64,000 bases of DNA from [Clostridium] scindens ATCC 35704 (GTDB lineage Bacteria > Bacillota > Clostridia > Lachnospirales > Lachnospiraceae). Made by a program: the position numbers and the translations under genes. Of this stretch, positions 8,861 through 17,465 are shown in pieces (the first letter of the stretch is position 1; each line of letters opens with the position of its first letter). The stretch is taken from NCBI RefSeq assembly GCF_004295125.1, contig NZ_CP036170.1, positions 62,001 through 126,000 of the forward strand, given 5' to 3'. Below the pieces are notes generated by a model that was not told where the DNA came from, did no database searches, and saw only the letters and a list, made by a program, of their open reading frames with translations.

Positions 8861-9687
8861 ATGAAGCAGGATAAGATGCAGGAACTTGAAAAAATCATTC
8901 TTCGTGACTATGGAAACATCGCGGGAATGATGGTATTAAAGAACGGCAAGACGCTGTATGAAGGCTATTTTAACGGATGTACTGCCGCCAGCCGCTGCCA
9001 CGTCTATTCCGTAACCAAGAGCATTATTTCCATATTGATTGGAATTGCCATGGATAAAGGATACATCAAAAACGTGGAGCAGAAAGTATTGGATTTTTTC
9101 CCGGATTACCCAGTCAAAAAAAGGGAGACGACGATACAGAATATTACGCTTGACCTGCTGGGAGGCCGGGGACAGATTTTATAAAAGCAACCGGACAGTC
9201 TGTATTCGATTTCGCAGCAGAAAACTTGTTTCGGCCTCTGGGAATCACGGTTGAGAGAAATCTCCTTTTCCATAATGCAAAGGAACAGCAGGCATTTAAC
9301 AAAGCGACCGATATCAGCGGTTGGGTCATCGATTCCGCAGGAGTCAATGCGGCAGGCTGGGGACTTACCCTCTCTCCGGCGGATATGGACAGAATCGGGC
9401 AATTATATCTGAATGGCGGAACGTGGAATGGAAAACGGATCGTGCCGGAACACTGGGTGCGCGAGAGTACAAAAGAACATAGCCGGTGGAAAAATCGCAA
9501 TCTGCCTTATGGATATTTGTGGTGGGTTCATGCGGACGGCTATGCGGCAATGGGGGATGGCGGGAATGTCACCTATGTCAATACCAAGAAAAACATGGTG
9601 GTCTCCATTTCTTCTCTTTTTAAGCGCAAGGCCAGGGATAGGATAGAGTTGATTCAGAGTTACATAGAACCAATGTTTGAGGTATAA
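8861..9687 (+). pseudogene. Serine hydrolase (beta-lactamase class C family), internally deleted and frameshifted
   Basis: The first frame (8861-9184) carries an AAGGAG site, then the SxxK catalytic motif in YSVTKSIISILIG near residue 50, and ends abruptly after NITLDLLGGRGQI. The family continues in a different frame from about 9175 (FIKATGQSVFDFAAENLFRP) to the stop at 9687, with GDGGNVTYVN near the C-terminus. The section that should carry the YxN catalytic tyrosine is absent, and the linker expected after ITL is missing too, so there has been at least one internal deletion as well as a frameshift. Intact relatives act on beta-lactams or D-amino-acid esters/peptides; this copy should be inactive. 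Confidence 0.82.
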
Positions 9688-9730
9688 TGATAACTAAATA
9701 TATATTTCCATAGAATAGGAGAACAGCCGT

Positions 9731-10345
9731 ATGAATATTAAAGAAAAAATGCACAGCGGAGAATTATACTACCCCGGAGATGAGACGCTGATGAAGGAAC
9801 AACTGGCATACCTTGAAAAATTATATGATTTTAATATGACGCGCCCCACGGAGCAGGAAAAAAGAAAAGAAATGTTGAAAGAAATGTTCGCGGAAATTGG
9901 GGAGGACTGCTATATCGAGCCGCCTCTGCATACAAACTTCGGTGGCAGGCATGTGCATTTCGGTCATAGCATCTATGCCAATTTCAACCTGACGCTGGTA
10001 GATGATACCCACATTTATGTGGGGGACTATACCATGTTCGGCCCTAATGTGACGGTAGCTACTGCAGGTCATCCTATCTGTCCTGAGTCCAGGCAGGAAG
10101 GATATCAATATAATTTCCCCGTACGCATTGGGAGAAACTGCTGGATTGGCGCCGGCGCCATTATCGTGCCCGGCATCACCATCGGCGACAACGTCGTGAT
10201 CGGCGCTGGCAGCGTGGTTACAAAGGATATTCCTTCTAATGTTGTTGCAGTGGGCAACCCCTGCCGGATCCTGCGGGAAATCGGCGAGTATGACCGGGAG
10301 TACTACTTCAAGAACCGGAAGTTCCCGCCTGTAGATCGGCCTTAA
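9731..10345 (+). CDS. Sugar O-acetyltransferase (maltose/galactoside acetyltransferase type)
   Basis: 204 residues with an N-terminal helical cap (MNIKEKMHSGELYYPGDETL onward) and a left-handed beta-helix made of hexapeptide repeats (for example GRNCWIGAGAIIVPGITIG, VVIGAGSVVTKDIP). The catalytic histidine lies in TAGHPICP near residue 115. This is the LacA/Maa/NodL branch, which moves acetyl from acetyl-CoA to a sugar hydroxyl. AGGAGAA stands upstream of the ATG. The C-terminal tail FKNRKFPPVDRP is normal for the family. It is followed by a long hairpin and then an AT-rich region. Confidence 0.9.
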   Translation: MNIKEKMHSGELYYPGDETLMKEQLAYLEKLYDFNMTRPTEQEKRKEMLKEMFAEIGEDCYIEPPLHTNFGGRHVHFGHSIYANFNLTLVDDTHIYVGDYTMFGPNVTVATAGHPICPESRQEGYQYNFPVRIGRNCWIGAGAIIVPGITIGDNVVIGAGSVVTKDIPSNVVAVGNPCRILREIGEYDREYYFKNRKFPPVDRP

Positions 10346-10385
10346 TATTGAAGCGGCGAGAAATTTAAGGGGGGACAGTTTGTTA

Positions 10386-10438
10386 GAACAAGAGGACTTG
10401 CAAGGTTTCCGACCTTTCAAGTCCGCTTCGCCTTGTTC
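10386..10438. terminator. Long stem-loop after the acetyltransferase gene
   Basis: Nested arms pair as 10386-10392 with 10432-10438 (GAACAAG/CTTGTTC), 10394-10400 with 10418-10424 (GGACTTG/CAAGTCC) and 10402-10406 with 10412-10416. No long T-run follows, so it may be a structural repeat rather than a simple terminator. Confidence 0.45.
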
Positions 10439-10470
10439 CTTGACCTCACTACATACTAATCAAATACGCT

Positions 10471-10764
10471 TTATTGCCTAATTTCATTCTTCCATTTCTT
10501 GTAATTATAAAAAGCCTGCATAAGAATTACACTAAAAATCACAATTTCAATTATCCCTGTGAAGATATTTATATCAAATTCTTTATAAAACCCAACAATT
10601 ATAATAATACCTATAAGAATCAACCACAATGTTCTAATAAATTTCCGTCTATAGCTTAATTTCCAATAACAAATTTCTATTCCTCTGTCTACTTTTTCAC
10701 TCATTTCATATCTTTTCGAAATAAAAAACCAATAATTTCCACAATTACCAAATAATTTTAACAT
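10471..10764 (-). CDS. Small membrane protein of unknown function
   Basis: 97 residues, AT-rich codon use unlike the flanking genes. Two hydrophobic segments (about residues 45-60, LWLILIGIIIIVGFY, and 68-84, IFTGIIEIVIFSVILMQAF) are followed by a lysine-rich tail, so it is probably a two-span membrane protein. I do not recognise it. It ends near the long hairpin and starts about 45 nt from the IS21 element, in the AT-rich patch. It could be cargo of an acquired segment or a remnant. Confidence 0.45.
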   Translation of the reverse strand: MLKLFGNCGNYWFFISKRYEMSEKVDRGIEICYWKLSYRRKFIRTLWLILIGIIIIVGFYKEFDINIFTGIIEIVIFSVILMQAFYNYKKWKNEIRQ

Positions 10765-10850
10765 TTTCTATGCCTTTTACCAGTTAAATGTATGTAAAAG
10801 ACTTTGAATGTTTTTTGCAAGCACTTTTTGGAGAAAAATGCAAAATATTT

Positions 10851-10892
10851 TTGGAGAATGTTGCATCTCCAAATTGGAGAAAGTTGCAAGGC
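10851..10892 (+). repeat. Left inner inverted repeat of the IS21 element
   Basis: 42 bp identical to the reverse complement of 13646-13687. It contains two tandem copies of the transposase-binding-like unit (TTGGAGAATGTTGCA and TTGGAGAAAGTTGCA) around a short palindrome. Further degenerate copies lie toward the tip of the element. Confidence 0.88.
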
Positions 10893-10947
10893 CTCGGCTG
10901 GCAGCTATTCTGCCAGCTACATAGCCATTGCAGACCATATTTAGTTG

Positions 10948-11190
10948 TTATAGCGTGAGATATGGAAACGGAAGTTCCGAGTTTTCATCTTCATGTGCAT
11001 GTTCCCTGAAATAGCGGAACTCCTCATCCAGCTCTTTATAATGGATAAAATCATTTAGATATCTCAGATCTTCTTCTGCGCATCGGTGATCTTCTATGAG
11101 ATCAAGAAGATAATCATTCATCTCCTCATAGCGTTCCTGAAGGTTTTGATATTTTTTCTGTTCTTTGATAACTTTTTTATTTTTAGCCAT
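10948..11190 (-). CDS. Small accessory ORF of the IS21 element
   Basis: From the ATG at 11190 (strong AGGAGG site upstream) it encodes 80 residues: a lysine-rich start (MAKNKKVIKEQKKYQNLQER) then acidic, helical sequence rich in E, D and Y, ending in PFPYLTL. It overlaps the istB stop by 8 nt, so it is translated with it. IS21 elements are normally two-gene; a third small charged ORF occurs in some members as far as I recall. No known domain is visible, and function is unknown. Confidence 0.6.
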   Translation of the reverse strand: MAKNKKVIKEQKKYQNLQERYEEMNDYLLDLIEDHRCAEEDLRYLNDFIHYKELDEEFRYFREHAHEDENSELPFPYLTL

Positions 11191-11956
11191 TGTTACCTGC
11201 CTCCTGACTGCTGATTCTTGAAAGAGTTGCATTGATGCTTGATTCACGTAACCGATTATTGATCCCCGGGAACAGAATCAGTTCCACATGGTGGGTGAGC
11301 CTGCCAATCAGTGCTGTTGTCATCCGTTGGTCATAAAGAACGTTCACCCACTGTGAGAATTCAAGATTCGTGTTTAAAATCACCGATTTCTGCTCGTGTA
11401 TCTCAGAAAGATAATCAAACAGAAGCTGTGAACCGGTGCGGTCATACGGAACATATCCGAATTCATCCAGAATCAGTATCCGGGCACTGTTAAGCTTCTT
11501 TTTCAGTGCAGTAAGCTTTCCGCTGCTCTGACTCTCGGAAAAGAGATTGATAAGTCCGGCAGTGCGGTAGAATCTTACCGGAATTTCCTGATTACATGCA
11601 GACATTCCAATCAGAATGGAAAGCATTGTTTTACCGGTTCCTGTTCCTCCATACATGATGACATTTTTTCCTGTATGATAAAACTCCAGGTCTAACAGGC
11701 TTTGGAAGCTGACGTCTTCCGGGAAATCTATCTCATCTGCCCTGAATTCCTCCACGCGGTATCTACGTGGGAAGCCGGCGGTATTGAGGAACTTGCTCTT
11801 CCTTTTTGCTGTACGGTATTCAATTTCGTTTGTCAGGAGGTTTAAAAGGTATTCCTGCGGTGTGTCTCCTTTCTGCTCGAAAGCCTGTCCTGCAAAGTTC
11901 GTGGACAGCTTGAGCTGTTTGCAGCATGCTGCAATGGATTTTTCTATATCAGCCAT
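11183..11956 (-). CDS. istB: IstB, IS21 transposition helper ATPase
   Basis: 257 residues. AAA+ ATPase with Walker A YGGTGTGKTMLS near residue 105 and Walker B ILILDEFGYVPYD near residue 165, plus the SVILNTNLEFSQWVNV and LTHHVELI segments typical of IstB. It binds target DNA and recruits the IstA transposase. The ATG at 11956 has a GGAGGT site 8 nt upstream and overlaps the istA stop, so the ORF extension to 11986 is not needed. The frame is complete. Confidence 0.94.
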   Translation of the reverse strand: MADIEKSIAACCKQLKLSTNFAGQAFEQKGDTPQEYLLNLLTNEIEYRTAKRKSKFLNTAGFPRRYRVEEFRADEIDFPEDVSFQSLLDLEFYHTGKNVIMYGGTGTGKTMLSILIGMSACNQEIPVRFYRTAGLINLFSESQSSGKLTALKKKLNSARILILDEFGYVPYDRTGSQLLFDYLSEIHEQKSVILNTNLEFSQWVNVLYDQRMTTALIGRLTHHVELILFPGINNRLRESSINATLSRISSQEAGNNG

Positions 11957-13493
11957 TTGAGACACCTCCCTTCTTAAGGGCGGCATCCAGCATTTTCAGA
12001 TCATTTCTGAACGGAATGACCTTCTGCTGTGGCAGTAAAACTTTGTTTTCAAGCGGAGGCAGAAGCGGTACATCTGCATAGGTTCGCCTGTAAAGGCTCT
12101 GCAGACTGTCCGGATCTGTGGCATTCAGCCGGACTGCTTCGTCAACTGTTCTGACAGCACTAGCAAACCCGGTTCTTTCCGTAAGTTCTGCAAGCACCTT
12201 CAGGACACGTCCGCGTTCCTTGCTTTCGCAGTTATCCATGTATATCTGCATGGTTTGTGGCATCATGTCATATATGCCGCTGTTTCGAAGAGAACGGGGT
12301 TTCCTGGCGATATATGTAAGGTATGGCAGCCAGTCCATTCTTTCATGTTCATTGCCGTAAAGGCGCTTATGACGCACCACTTCGTGCATATCTTTGTCCA
12401 TGACAATCACATCAGAGGATGTAATCTTGAGATTTACAATGGACTCACAGAAAGCCGGTGAAGCAGAATAACGGTGCTTTCCTGCGTCAAGAGTAAACTT
12501 TCCATATTTATCCGTTGTTGCCGTTGTGTAAAGTGCCGTATCAAACGGAACGGAAGGAAGCGGCAGTAAACGAGCCTTATCTTCTTCAAACAGTTTACTG
12601 ATAAAGCGGTCATCATCGTCATCATAGTGCTCACGCTGCATATCGATTTCACAACGATCCAGAAGATGCTTGTTTTCTTTCACAAGATCATCAAAGCGGG
12701 GTACCGGTACAAGTTCGTTGCGGCGCAGGTAGCCAACCTTGTTTTCCACGTTTCCTTTTTCCCATCCGGATTCAGGATTCATAAAAACCGGCTTAATGCG
12801 GTAGTGTTCACAAAAGCGTTGAAACCGCTCTGTTACATTACGCCCGCCACCTTTGATGATTTCGGTAACAATGGTTCTGGTATTGTCAAACCAGATTTCC
12901 GTGGGAACACCACCGATGTGCTCAAATATGGCAACCAGTCCTTCCAGAAGACATTCCATGTTTTCGCCATAATTAAGCTGGAGGAAACCTCCGTTACTGT
13001 AGGGAAAACTGAGCACAAGGTACTTAGCCTCGTGATGAAGCCTGTCATTTTCATAAAAATCGGCTGTTCCAAAGTCTGACTGGGCTTCGCCGGGATGATG
13101 ATTAAGAGGGATATAGCCATCGGTTCTTTTTAGCCGTAGTTCCTCTTTCTTCTGTTTGACGTATAAGGCAACAAGCCGATAACTGCAGCCGAAACCATCT
13201 GCTTCATCCTTGAGGCGTTTAAATACTCTTTTGGCTGTATGCCGTTGCTTTCTTGGTGCAAGCTTGTCTGCCTGCAGCCATTCATCAATCAAAGGTTTGA
13301 ATGGGTCAAGCTTGGATTCGTGAACCTCTGATGATGCAGGTTTGGGAGATGGATTGTTAAAGTCCTCCATATCCACATATTTTTTGACCGTTTTCCAGTT
13401 AAGGCCGGTCTCAGATGCGATTTCAGAAATGTTCTTATCTTGCCGGTAGAACATATCTCTGATATGATGTATCTGATCCATTGTAGTTGACAT
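11949..13493 (-). CDS. istA: IstA, IS21 transposase
   Basis: 514 residues. An N-terminal helix-turn-helix (IRDMFYRQDKNISEIASETG, ETGLNWKTVKKYV) is followed by a DDE integrase core: QSDFGTADF near residue 140, WFDNTRTIV near 200, and the EKGNVENKVGYLRR segment near 245, then a C-terminal beta-barrel-like region. It cuts and joins the element ends. No frameshift is visible. istB overlaps its 3' end, the usual IS21 arrangement. Confidence 0.94.
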   Translation of the reverse strand: MSTTMDQIHHIRDMFYRQDKNISEIASETGLNWKTVKKYVDMEDFNNPSPKPASSEVHESKLDPFKPLIDEWLQADKLAPRKQRHTAKRVFKRLKDEADGFGCSYRLVALYVKQKKEELRLKRTDGYIPLNHHPGEAQSDFGTADFYENDRLHHEAKYLVLSFPYSNGGFLQLNYGENMECLLEGLVAIFEHIGGVPTEIWFDNTRTIVTEIIKGGGRNVTERFQRFCEHYRIKPVFMNPESGWEKGNVENKVGYLRRNELVPVPRFDDLVKENKHLLDRCEIDMQREHYDDDDDRFISKLFEEDKARLLPLPSVPFDTALYTTATTDKYGKFTLDAGKHRYSASPAFCESIVNLKITSSDVIVMDKDMHEVVRHKRLYGNEHERMDWLPYLTYIARKPRSLRNSGIYDMMPQTMQIYMDNCESKERGRVLKVLAELTERTGFASAVRTVDEAVRLNATDPDSLQSLYRRTYADVPLLPPLENKVLLPQQKVIPFRNDLKMLDAALKKGGVSNG

Positions 13494-13645
13494 TCTCCTT
13501 TCCTCCTTGTCTTTATTGTTTGGACTACAATAAAGATAAGGTTAATGGTTTTTGGATATACCTGCAATGGATCTTTTCATGGGAATGCTCATACTTGGTG
13601 GCTGCCACTCAAGCGCTACACCGTTCCTGAGCGCTTCTAGCGAAT

Positions 13646-13687
13646 GCCTTGCAACTTTCTCCAATTTGGAGATGCAACATTCTCCAA
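13646..13687 (-). repeat. Right inner inverted repeat of the IS21 element
   Basis: Reverse complement of the left inner repeat, perfect over 42 bp. It lies upstream of istA and so probably overlaps the transposase promoter region. Confidence 0.88.
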
Positions 13688-13770
13688 TTCCCGTTTGCAA
13701 CTTTCGGTAATTCTATTTTACAATAAACACTTTGAATAAACAACACTTCTTTCTGTTATAGTATTTTGCT

Positions 13771-14622
13771 TCATAAATTATTTACACCATAATACCGATA
13801 TATTGCTGAACCAATGTATTTTGTAACTCCTTTTCCGTACTGTTTATCTGTAGGTTCTTCCATCTGAGAATGATTCAGATAATCTTTGGCGACTTCCAAT
13901 AACAAAGTTCTTGGATTCTCCACTCTAAACATATTTTTGTAACTTTCTCCCAGTGCTTTTACTGACTCTATTGCCAGTTCTTCATCAAATTGAGCCATTG
14001 CAATGGCAAACTGCTTATAAACCGAATCGATTGCAATTCTTTGTTCTTCCATTTCCTCTCGGCTTTGCCCTGTTGACTTCAGACTTGCTTCTACTGCTTT
14101 TTCTTTGCTTCCATAAATCTTAATCAAATGTTCACACGCCTTTTCATCTTTGAAGCTTTCTGAAACAGATTCTTTAAACTTATCAACATTTCCATAACGC
14201 TCAATAATTACTTTTTTATCCTCTTCACTCATAATTTCTAAAGAATGTTGGATTATTTTTTGAATGTCATCATCATTGAATGCTTCAAAACTCATCTTGT
14301 CCTCTCCTTTCAACACATCAGAAATCAATTCGATAATACCGTTCAGACGATTCCGTTTCATTTCCAACATCATCTTCTGTGTTTCAAGAATCTTACGATT
14401 ATCACTTTCAGAATCTTTCATAATTGCTTTTATTTCCGACAATGGAACTTCTAGTTCCCGAAAAAACATAATCTGACGTAGTTTTTTCAATGACCTTTCA
14501 TCATACAAGCGGTATCCTGCTTCTGTTACTTTAGCAGGTTTTAACAAATCAATTTCATCATAGTATCGTAATGTTCTTATACTGATTCCAGTCAATTCTG
14601 ATACTTCTTTAACTGTTTTCAT
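13771..14622 (-). CDS. MerR-family regulator with TipAS-like effector domain
   Basis: 283 residues from the ATG at 14622, which follows a GGAGG site (better than the upstream ATG at 14643). The N-terminus MKTVKEVSELTGISIRTLRY is a MerR winged helix, followed by a dimerisation helix near residues 80-120, then a long helical domain (EDKKVIIERYGNVDKFKESV, then YLNHSQMEEP) like the antibiotic-binding TipAS domain. Such proteins bind hydrophobic drugs and switch on efflux or their own genes. The gene is AT-rich compared with its neighbours and lies next to the IS21 element, suggesting horizontal arrival. Its own promoter has a MerR-type long spacer. Confidence 0.86.
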   Translation of the reverse strand: MKTVKEVSELTGISIRTLRYYDEIDLLKPAKVTEAGYRLYDERSLKKLRQIMFFRELEVPLSEIKAIMKDSESDNRKILETQKMMLEMKRNRLNGIIELISDVLKGEDKMSFEAFNDDDIQKIIQHSLEIMSEEDKKVIIERYGNVDKFKESVSESFKDEKACEHLIKIYGSKEKAVEASLKSTGQSREEMEEQRIAIDSVYKQFAIAMAQFDEELAIESVKALGESYKNMFRVENPRTLLLEVAKDYLNHSQMEEPTDKQYGKGVTKYIGSAIYRYYGVNNL

Positions 14623-14641
14623 ATGTCCTCCTTTCCCTTTC

Positions 14642-14672
14642 ATCGTAAACCGTTACGTTACTGGAGAGTCAA
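14642..14672 (-). promoter_or_regulatory. MerR-type promoter with 19-bp spacer
   Basis: Reverse strand: TTGACT (14672-14667), 19-bp spacer, TACGAT (14647-14642). The spacer contains repeated CGTTACGTTAC-type sequence next to CTCCAG. A 19-bp spacer is the signature of promoters twisted open by MerR proteins, and it lies directly in front of the merR gene, indicating autoregulation. Confidence 0.6.
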
Positions 14673-14730
14673 GATATTTTTTCCATTTTATCACATCTTC
14701 AATAATACTGCCTTTACTTTTACAAATGAG

Positions 14731-14768
14731 AAATGACGCAGATAATGTTTTCACTACCTACGTCATTT
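14731..14768 (-). terminator. Hairpin downstream of leuS
   Basis: Arms 14731-14741 and 14758-14768 (AAATGACGCAG / CTACGTCATTT) pair over 11 bp with one wobble, around a 16-nt loop. It is about 200 nt beyond the leuS stop and lacks a strong T-run on the minus strand, so terminator activity is uncertain. Confidence 0.4.
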
Positions 14769-14840
14769 CCCATTACATTTTTGAAATATTTACTCCATTT
14801 TCTTTCAGCTTTTACTCCAAATTTACTCCATTTTAAAAAT

Positions 14841-14870
14841 CTGTTACGATATTTTACGATATTCTACGAT
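14841..14870 (+). repeat. Triple 10-bp tandem repeat
   Basis: Three units CTGTTACGAT, ATTTTACGAT, ATTCTACGAT in direct succession share NNNTTACGAT or a one-base variant. They lie 20 nt from three TTTACTCC copies. This could be a recombinase or regulator binding cluster, or an att-like border. Confidence 0.55.
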
Positions 14871-14967
14871 ACCTTTTCTTTGAAGAAAAATGTCTGTAAG
14901 CCTTGATATTCAGCGAACTTTTCAATATTTCCAAGCACTTTATTCTGTTGTGAGCTTTTCTCTCAAA

Positions 14968-17397
14968 TTATTTCATCACGATATTAATGATTTTCTTCGG
15001 CACATAGATTTCTTTTACAATCGTGCCTGTCAATTTATCTGCCACTGCTTCTTTTCCTTCGGCAATCGCATCTTCCTTGGAAATGTCCGCTGCCACGGAA
15101 ATGACTGCTCTTGTCTTGCCATTAATCTGTACTGGCACTTCGATCTCGTCATCTTTCATGGCTTCCATGTCATAAGTCGGCCATCCGGCTGTGAACACGC
15201 TACCCTCATGTCCCAGCTGCTCCCAGATTTCCTCTGCGATATGAGGGGCGAATGGGGAAAGCAGCACTGCCATTGTGGACAATGTCTCCTTATCGATCGC
15301 GCCTTCCTTCTTGGCAATCTCAATCAATTTATTGTTATGCTCCATAAATCCTGAGATCGCTGTATTCAGGCTGAAACTTTCCAGACGGGTTGTAATGTCA
15401 TACACCAGTCTGTGGCGCTCTTTGATCATATCCTTGGTAGCCTTAACATCCGCATCCTTGCTGTCCATCACAAGATTCCAGAGACGCTTCAAGAAACGGT
15501 TTACTCCGTCGATTCCTCTGTCATCCCACTCTGCATCCAGTTCCGGAGGACCTACGAACAGTTCATACATCCGGAGGGAATCGCATCCGTAGTCTCTTAC
15601 CAGATCATCCGGGGAAACCACGTTTCCTTTGGACTTGCTCATCTTGATGCCATTCTTGCCGGTGATCATTCCCTGATTGAACAGTTTATGGAACGGCTCG
15701 TCAAAGTCGATCGCTCCGATGTCATATAAAAACTTGGTATAGAAGCGGGAGTACAGAAGGTGAAGTACCGCGTGCTCTACGCCGCCGATATACATATCTA
15801 CCGGAAGCATCTCGTCTGCCTTTTCTCTGGAAACCAGTTCCTTGTCATTGTGATTATCCACATAGCGCAGGAAATACCAGGAAGACCCTGCCCACTGAGG
15901 CATGGTGTTGGTCTCTCGCTTGGCAGGCTTTCCACATACCGGGCACTTACAGTTCACCCACTCGTCAATTCCAGCCAGTGGAGATTCTCCGGTTCCGGTA
16001 GGCTCATAGGATTCTACCTCAGGCAGGCGAAGCGGAAGTTCTTCTTCCGGTACCGGAACGGCTCCGCAGTCCGGGCAATGCACGATCGGAATCGGCTCGC
16101 CCCAGTATCTCTGGCGGGAGAATACCCAGTCACGCAGCTTGTAGTTCACGGTTGCCCGGCCAAGTCCGCGCTTCTCGATGATGTGTGGCGCCTCTTTCTT
16201 AAGTACCGCGGATTCCATGCCATTCCATTCTCCTGAATTGATCATGGTTCCTGCCGCTTCTGTATAGGCTTCTGTCATATTTTCGATTTCCTTGCCGTCC
16301 TTGGCGATAACCTGGACGATCGGAATTCCAAACTTGGTGGCAAATTCAAAGTCACGGTCGTCATGGGCAGGAACGCACATGATGGCTCCTGTACCATAAT
16401 CCGCCAGAACGTAGTCGGACAGCCAGATTGGCGTCTTCTCCCCGTTCAGCGGGTTGATCGCGTAACTTCCGGTAAATACGCCGGTCTTTTCCTTATCCTG
16501 CATACGGTCTACGTTAGACTTCATGGACGCATCGTAGATATACTTTTCTACCGCCTCTCTTGTCTCATCCGTAGCCAGGCTCTTGGAAAGTTCATGCTCA
16601 GGCGCAAGTACCATGAAGGTAGCGCCATAGAGGGTGTCCGGCCTGGTGGTGTAGACCGTGATTTTTTCTTCTCTTCCTTCAATTGGGAAATCTACTTCCG
16701 CTCCATAGGACTTTCCAATCCAGTCTGCCTGCATCTTCTTAACCTTCTCCGGCCAGTCCAGCTTGTCTAAGTCGCTGAGCAGACGCTCCGCATACTTGGT
16801 GATCCGCAGCATCCACTGGCGCAGATTCTTCTTGGTCACTTCCGTGCCGCAGCGCTCGCACTTGCCATTGACAACTTCCTCGTTCGCAAGGCCGGTCTTG
16901 CAGGATGGGCACCAGTTGATCGGAAATTCCTTCTCATAAGCAAGGCCTTCCTTGAACATTTTTACGAAGATCCACTGGGTCCATTTATAGAATTCGGGAT
17001 CTGTAGTGTTCACTTCCATATCCCAGTCATACAGGGCAGCGATCTCGTTAATCTGGCGCTTGATGTTCTTTACATTCTCTGCTGTGGAGATTGCAGGATG
17101 CACGCCCATCTTGATGGCATAGTTCTCAGCTGGAAGTCCGAACGCATCCCATCCCATCGGATGCACGATATAGTATCCCTGCTGCAGCTTATATCTGCTC
17201 CATACGTCAGAGATTACATATCCTCTCCAATGTCCTACATGAAGGCCATTTCCCGACGGATATGGGAACATGTCCAGACAGTAGTACTTTTCCCGCTTAT
17301 TCCCCTTTTCGTCAGCCTTAAGGTTGACTGGATTCTGCTCCCATCTTTCACGCCATTTTTTCTCGATTGCCTTATGATTATAAGGTACGTTTGACAT
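14968..17397 (-). CDS. leuS: Leucyl-tRNA synthetase
   Basis: 809 residues from the ATG at 17397, which follows an AGGAGGAAAG site; the longer open frame upstream is T-box leader. The class I HIGH motif is HVGH in MFPYPSGNGLHVGHWRGY near residue 45, the editing domain carries TTRPDTLYGATF near 240, and KMSKSKGNVVSPDDL lies near 586. A zinc-binding pair (CPSCKTGLANEEVV, CERCG) lies near 165-185. It charges tRNA-Leu and edits mischarged products. Expression is controlled by the T-box leader and intrinsic terminator immediately upstream. Confidence 0.97.
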   Translation of the reverse strand: MSNVPYNHKAIEKKWRERWEQNPVNLKADEKGNKREKYYCLDMFPYPSGNGLHVGHWRGYVISDVWSRYKLQQGYYIVHPMGWDAFGLPAENYAIKMGVHPAISTAENVKNIKRQINEIAALYDWDMEVNTTDPEFYKWTQWIFVKMFKEGLAYEKEFPINWCPSCKTGLANEEVVNGKCERCGTEVTKKNLRQWMLRITKYAERLLSDLDKLDWPEKVKKMQADWIGKSYGAEVDFPIEGREEKITVYTTRPDTLYGATFMVLAPEHELSKSLATDETREAVEKYIYDASMKSNVDRMQDKEKTGVFTGSYAINPLNGEKTPIWLSDYVLADYGTGAIMCVPAHDDRDFEFATKFGIPIVQVIAKDGKEIENMTEAYTEAAGTMINSGEWNGMESAVLKKEAPHIIEKRGLGRATVNYKLRDWVFSRQRYWGEPIPIVHCPDCGAVPVPEEELPLRLPEVESYEPTGTGESPLAGIDEWVNCKCPVCGKPAKRETNTMPQWAGSSWYFLRYVDNHNDKELVSREKADEMLPVDMYIGGVEHAVLHLLYSRFYTKFLYDIGAIDFDEPFHKLFNQGMITGKNGIKMSKSKGNVVSPDDLVRDYGCDSLRMYELFVGPPELDAEWDDRGIDGVNRFLKRLWNLVMDSKDADVKATKDMIKERHRLVYDITTRLESFSLNTAISGFMEHNNKLIEIAKKEGAIDKETLSTMAVLLSPFAPHIAEEIWEQLGHEGSVFTAGWPTYDMEAMKDDEIEVPVQINGKTRAVISVAADISKEDAIAEGKEAVADKLTGTIVKEIYVPKKIINIVMK

Positions 17398-17465
17398 TAT
17401 TCTTTCCTCCTGCTCTTTTGATATATTAAGGCCCATCGGCCTTGTCAGCATAACTGCTTTCTTAG

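Larger units (their letters stand above)
10809..13729 (-). mobile_element. Complete IS21-family insertion sequence
   Basis: The element is 2921 bp, begins TG and ends CA, and is flanked by a direct repeat CTTTGAA (10802-10808 and 13730-13736; the identity extends to ACTTTGAAT), taken as the target duplication. The outermost 12 bases of the two ends match at 10 positions. A perfect 42-bp inverted repeat lies inside (10851-10892 and 13646-13687), built from units of the type TTGGAGAAnnTTGCA. It carries istA, istB and a third small ORF, all on the minus strand. All frames are open, so it looks recently active. The surrounding DNA is AT-rich. Confidence 0.88.
14644..14967. other. AT-rich gap between leuS and the merR gene
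   Basis: 324 nt. Besides the merR promoter it contains a hairpin (14731-14768), three copies of TTTACTCC (14789-14796, 14811-14818, 14822-14829) and a triple 10-bp tandem repeat (14841-14870). No gene is visible. It looks like the border of the accessory patch, ahead of the conserved leuS gene. Confidence 0.5.

Noticed and set aside
10839-13699. Alternative IS21 ends at the inner TGCAAA/TTTGCA motifs
   Set aside because: These would give TG...CA ends but no matching flanking duplication, whereas 10809-13729 gives TG...CA plus the CTTTGAA duplication.
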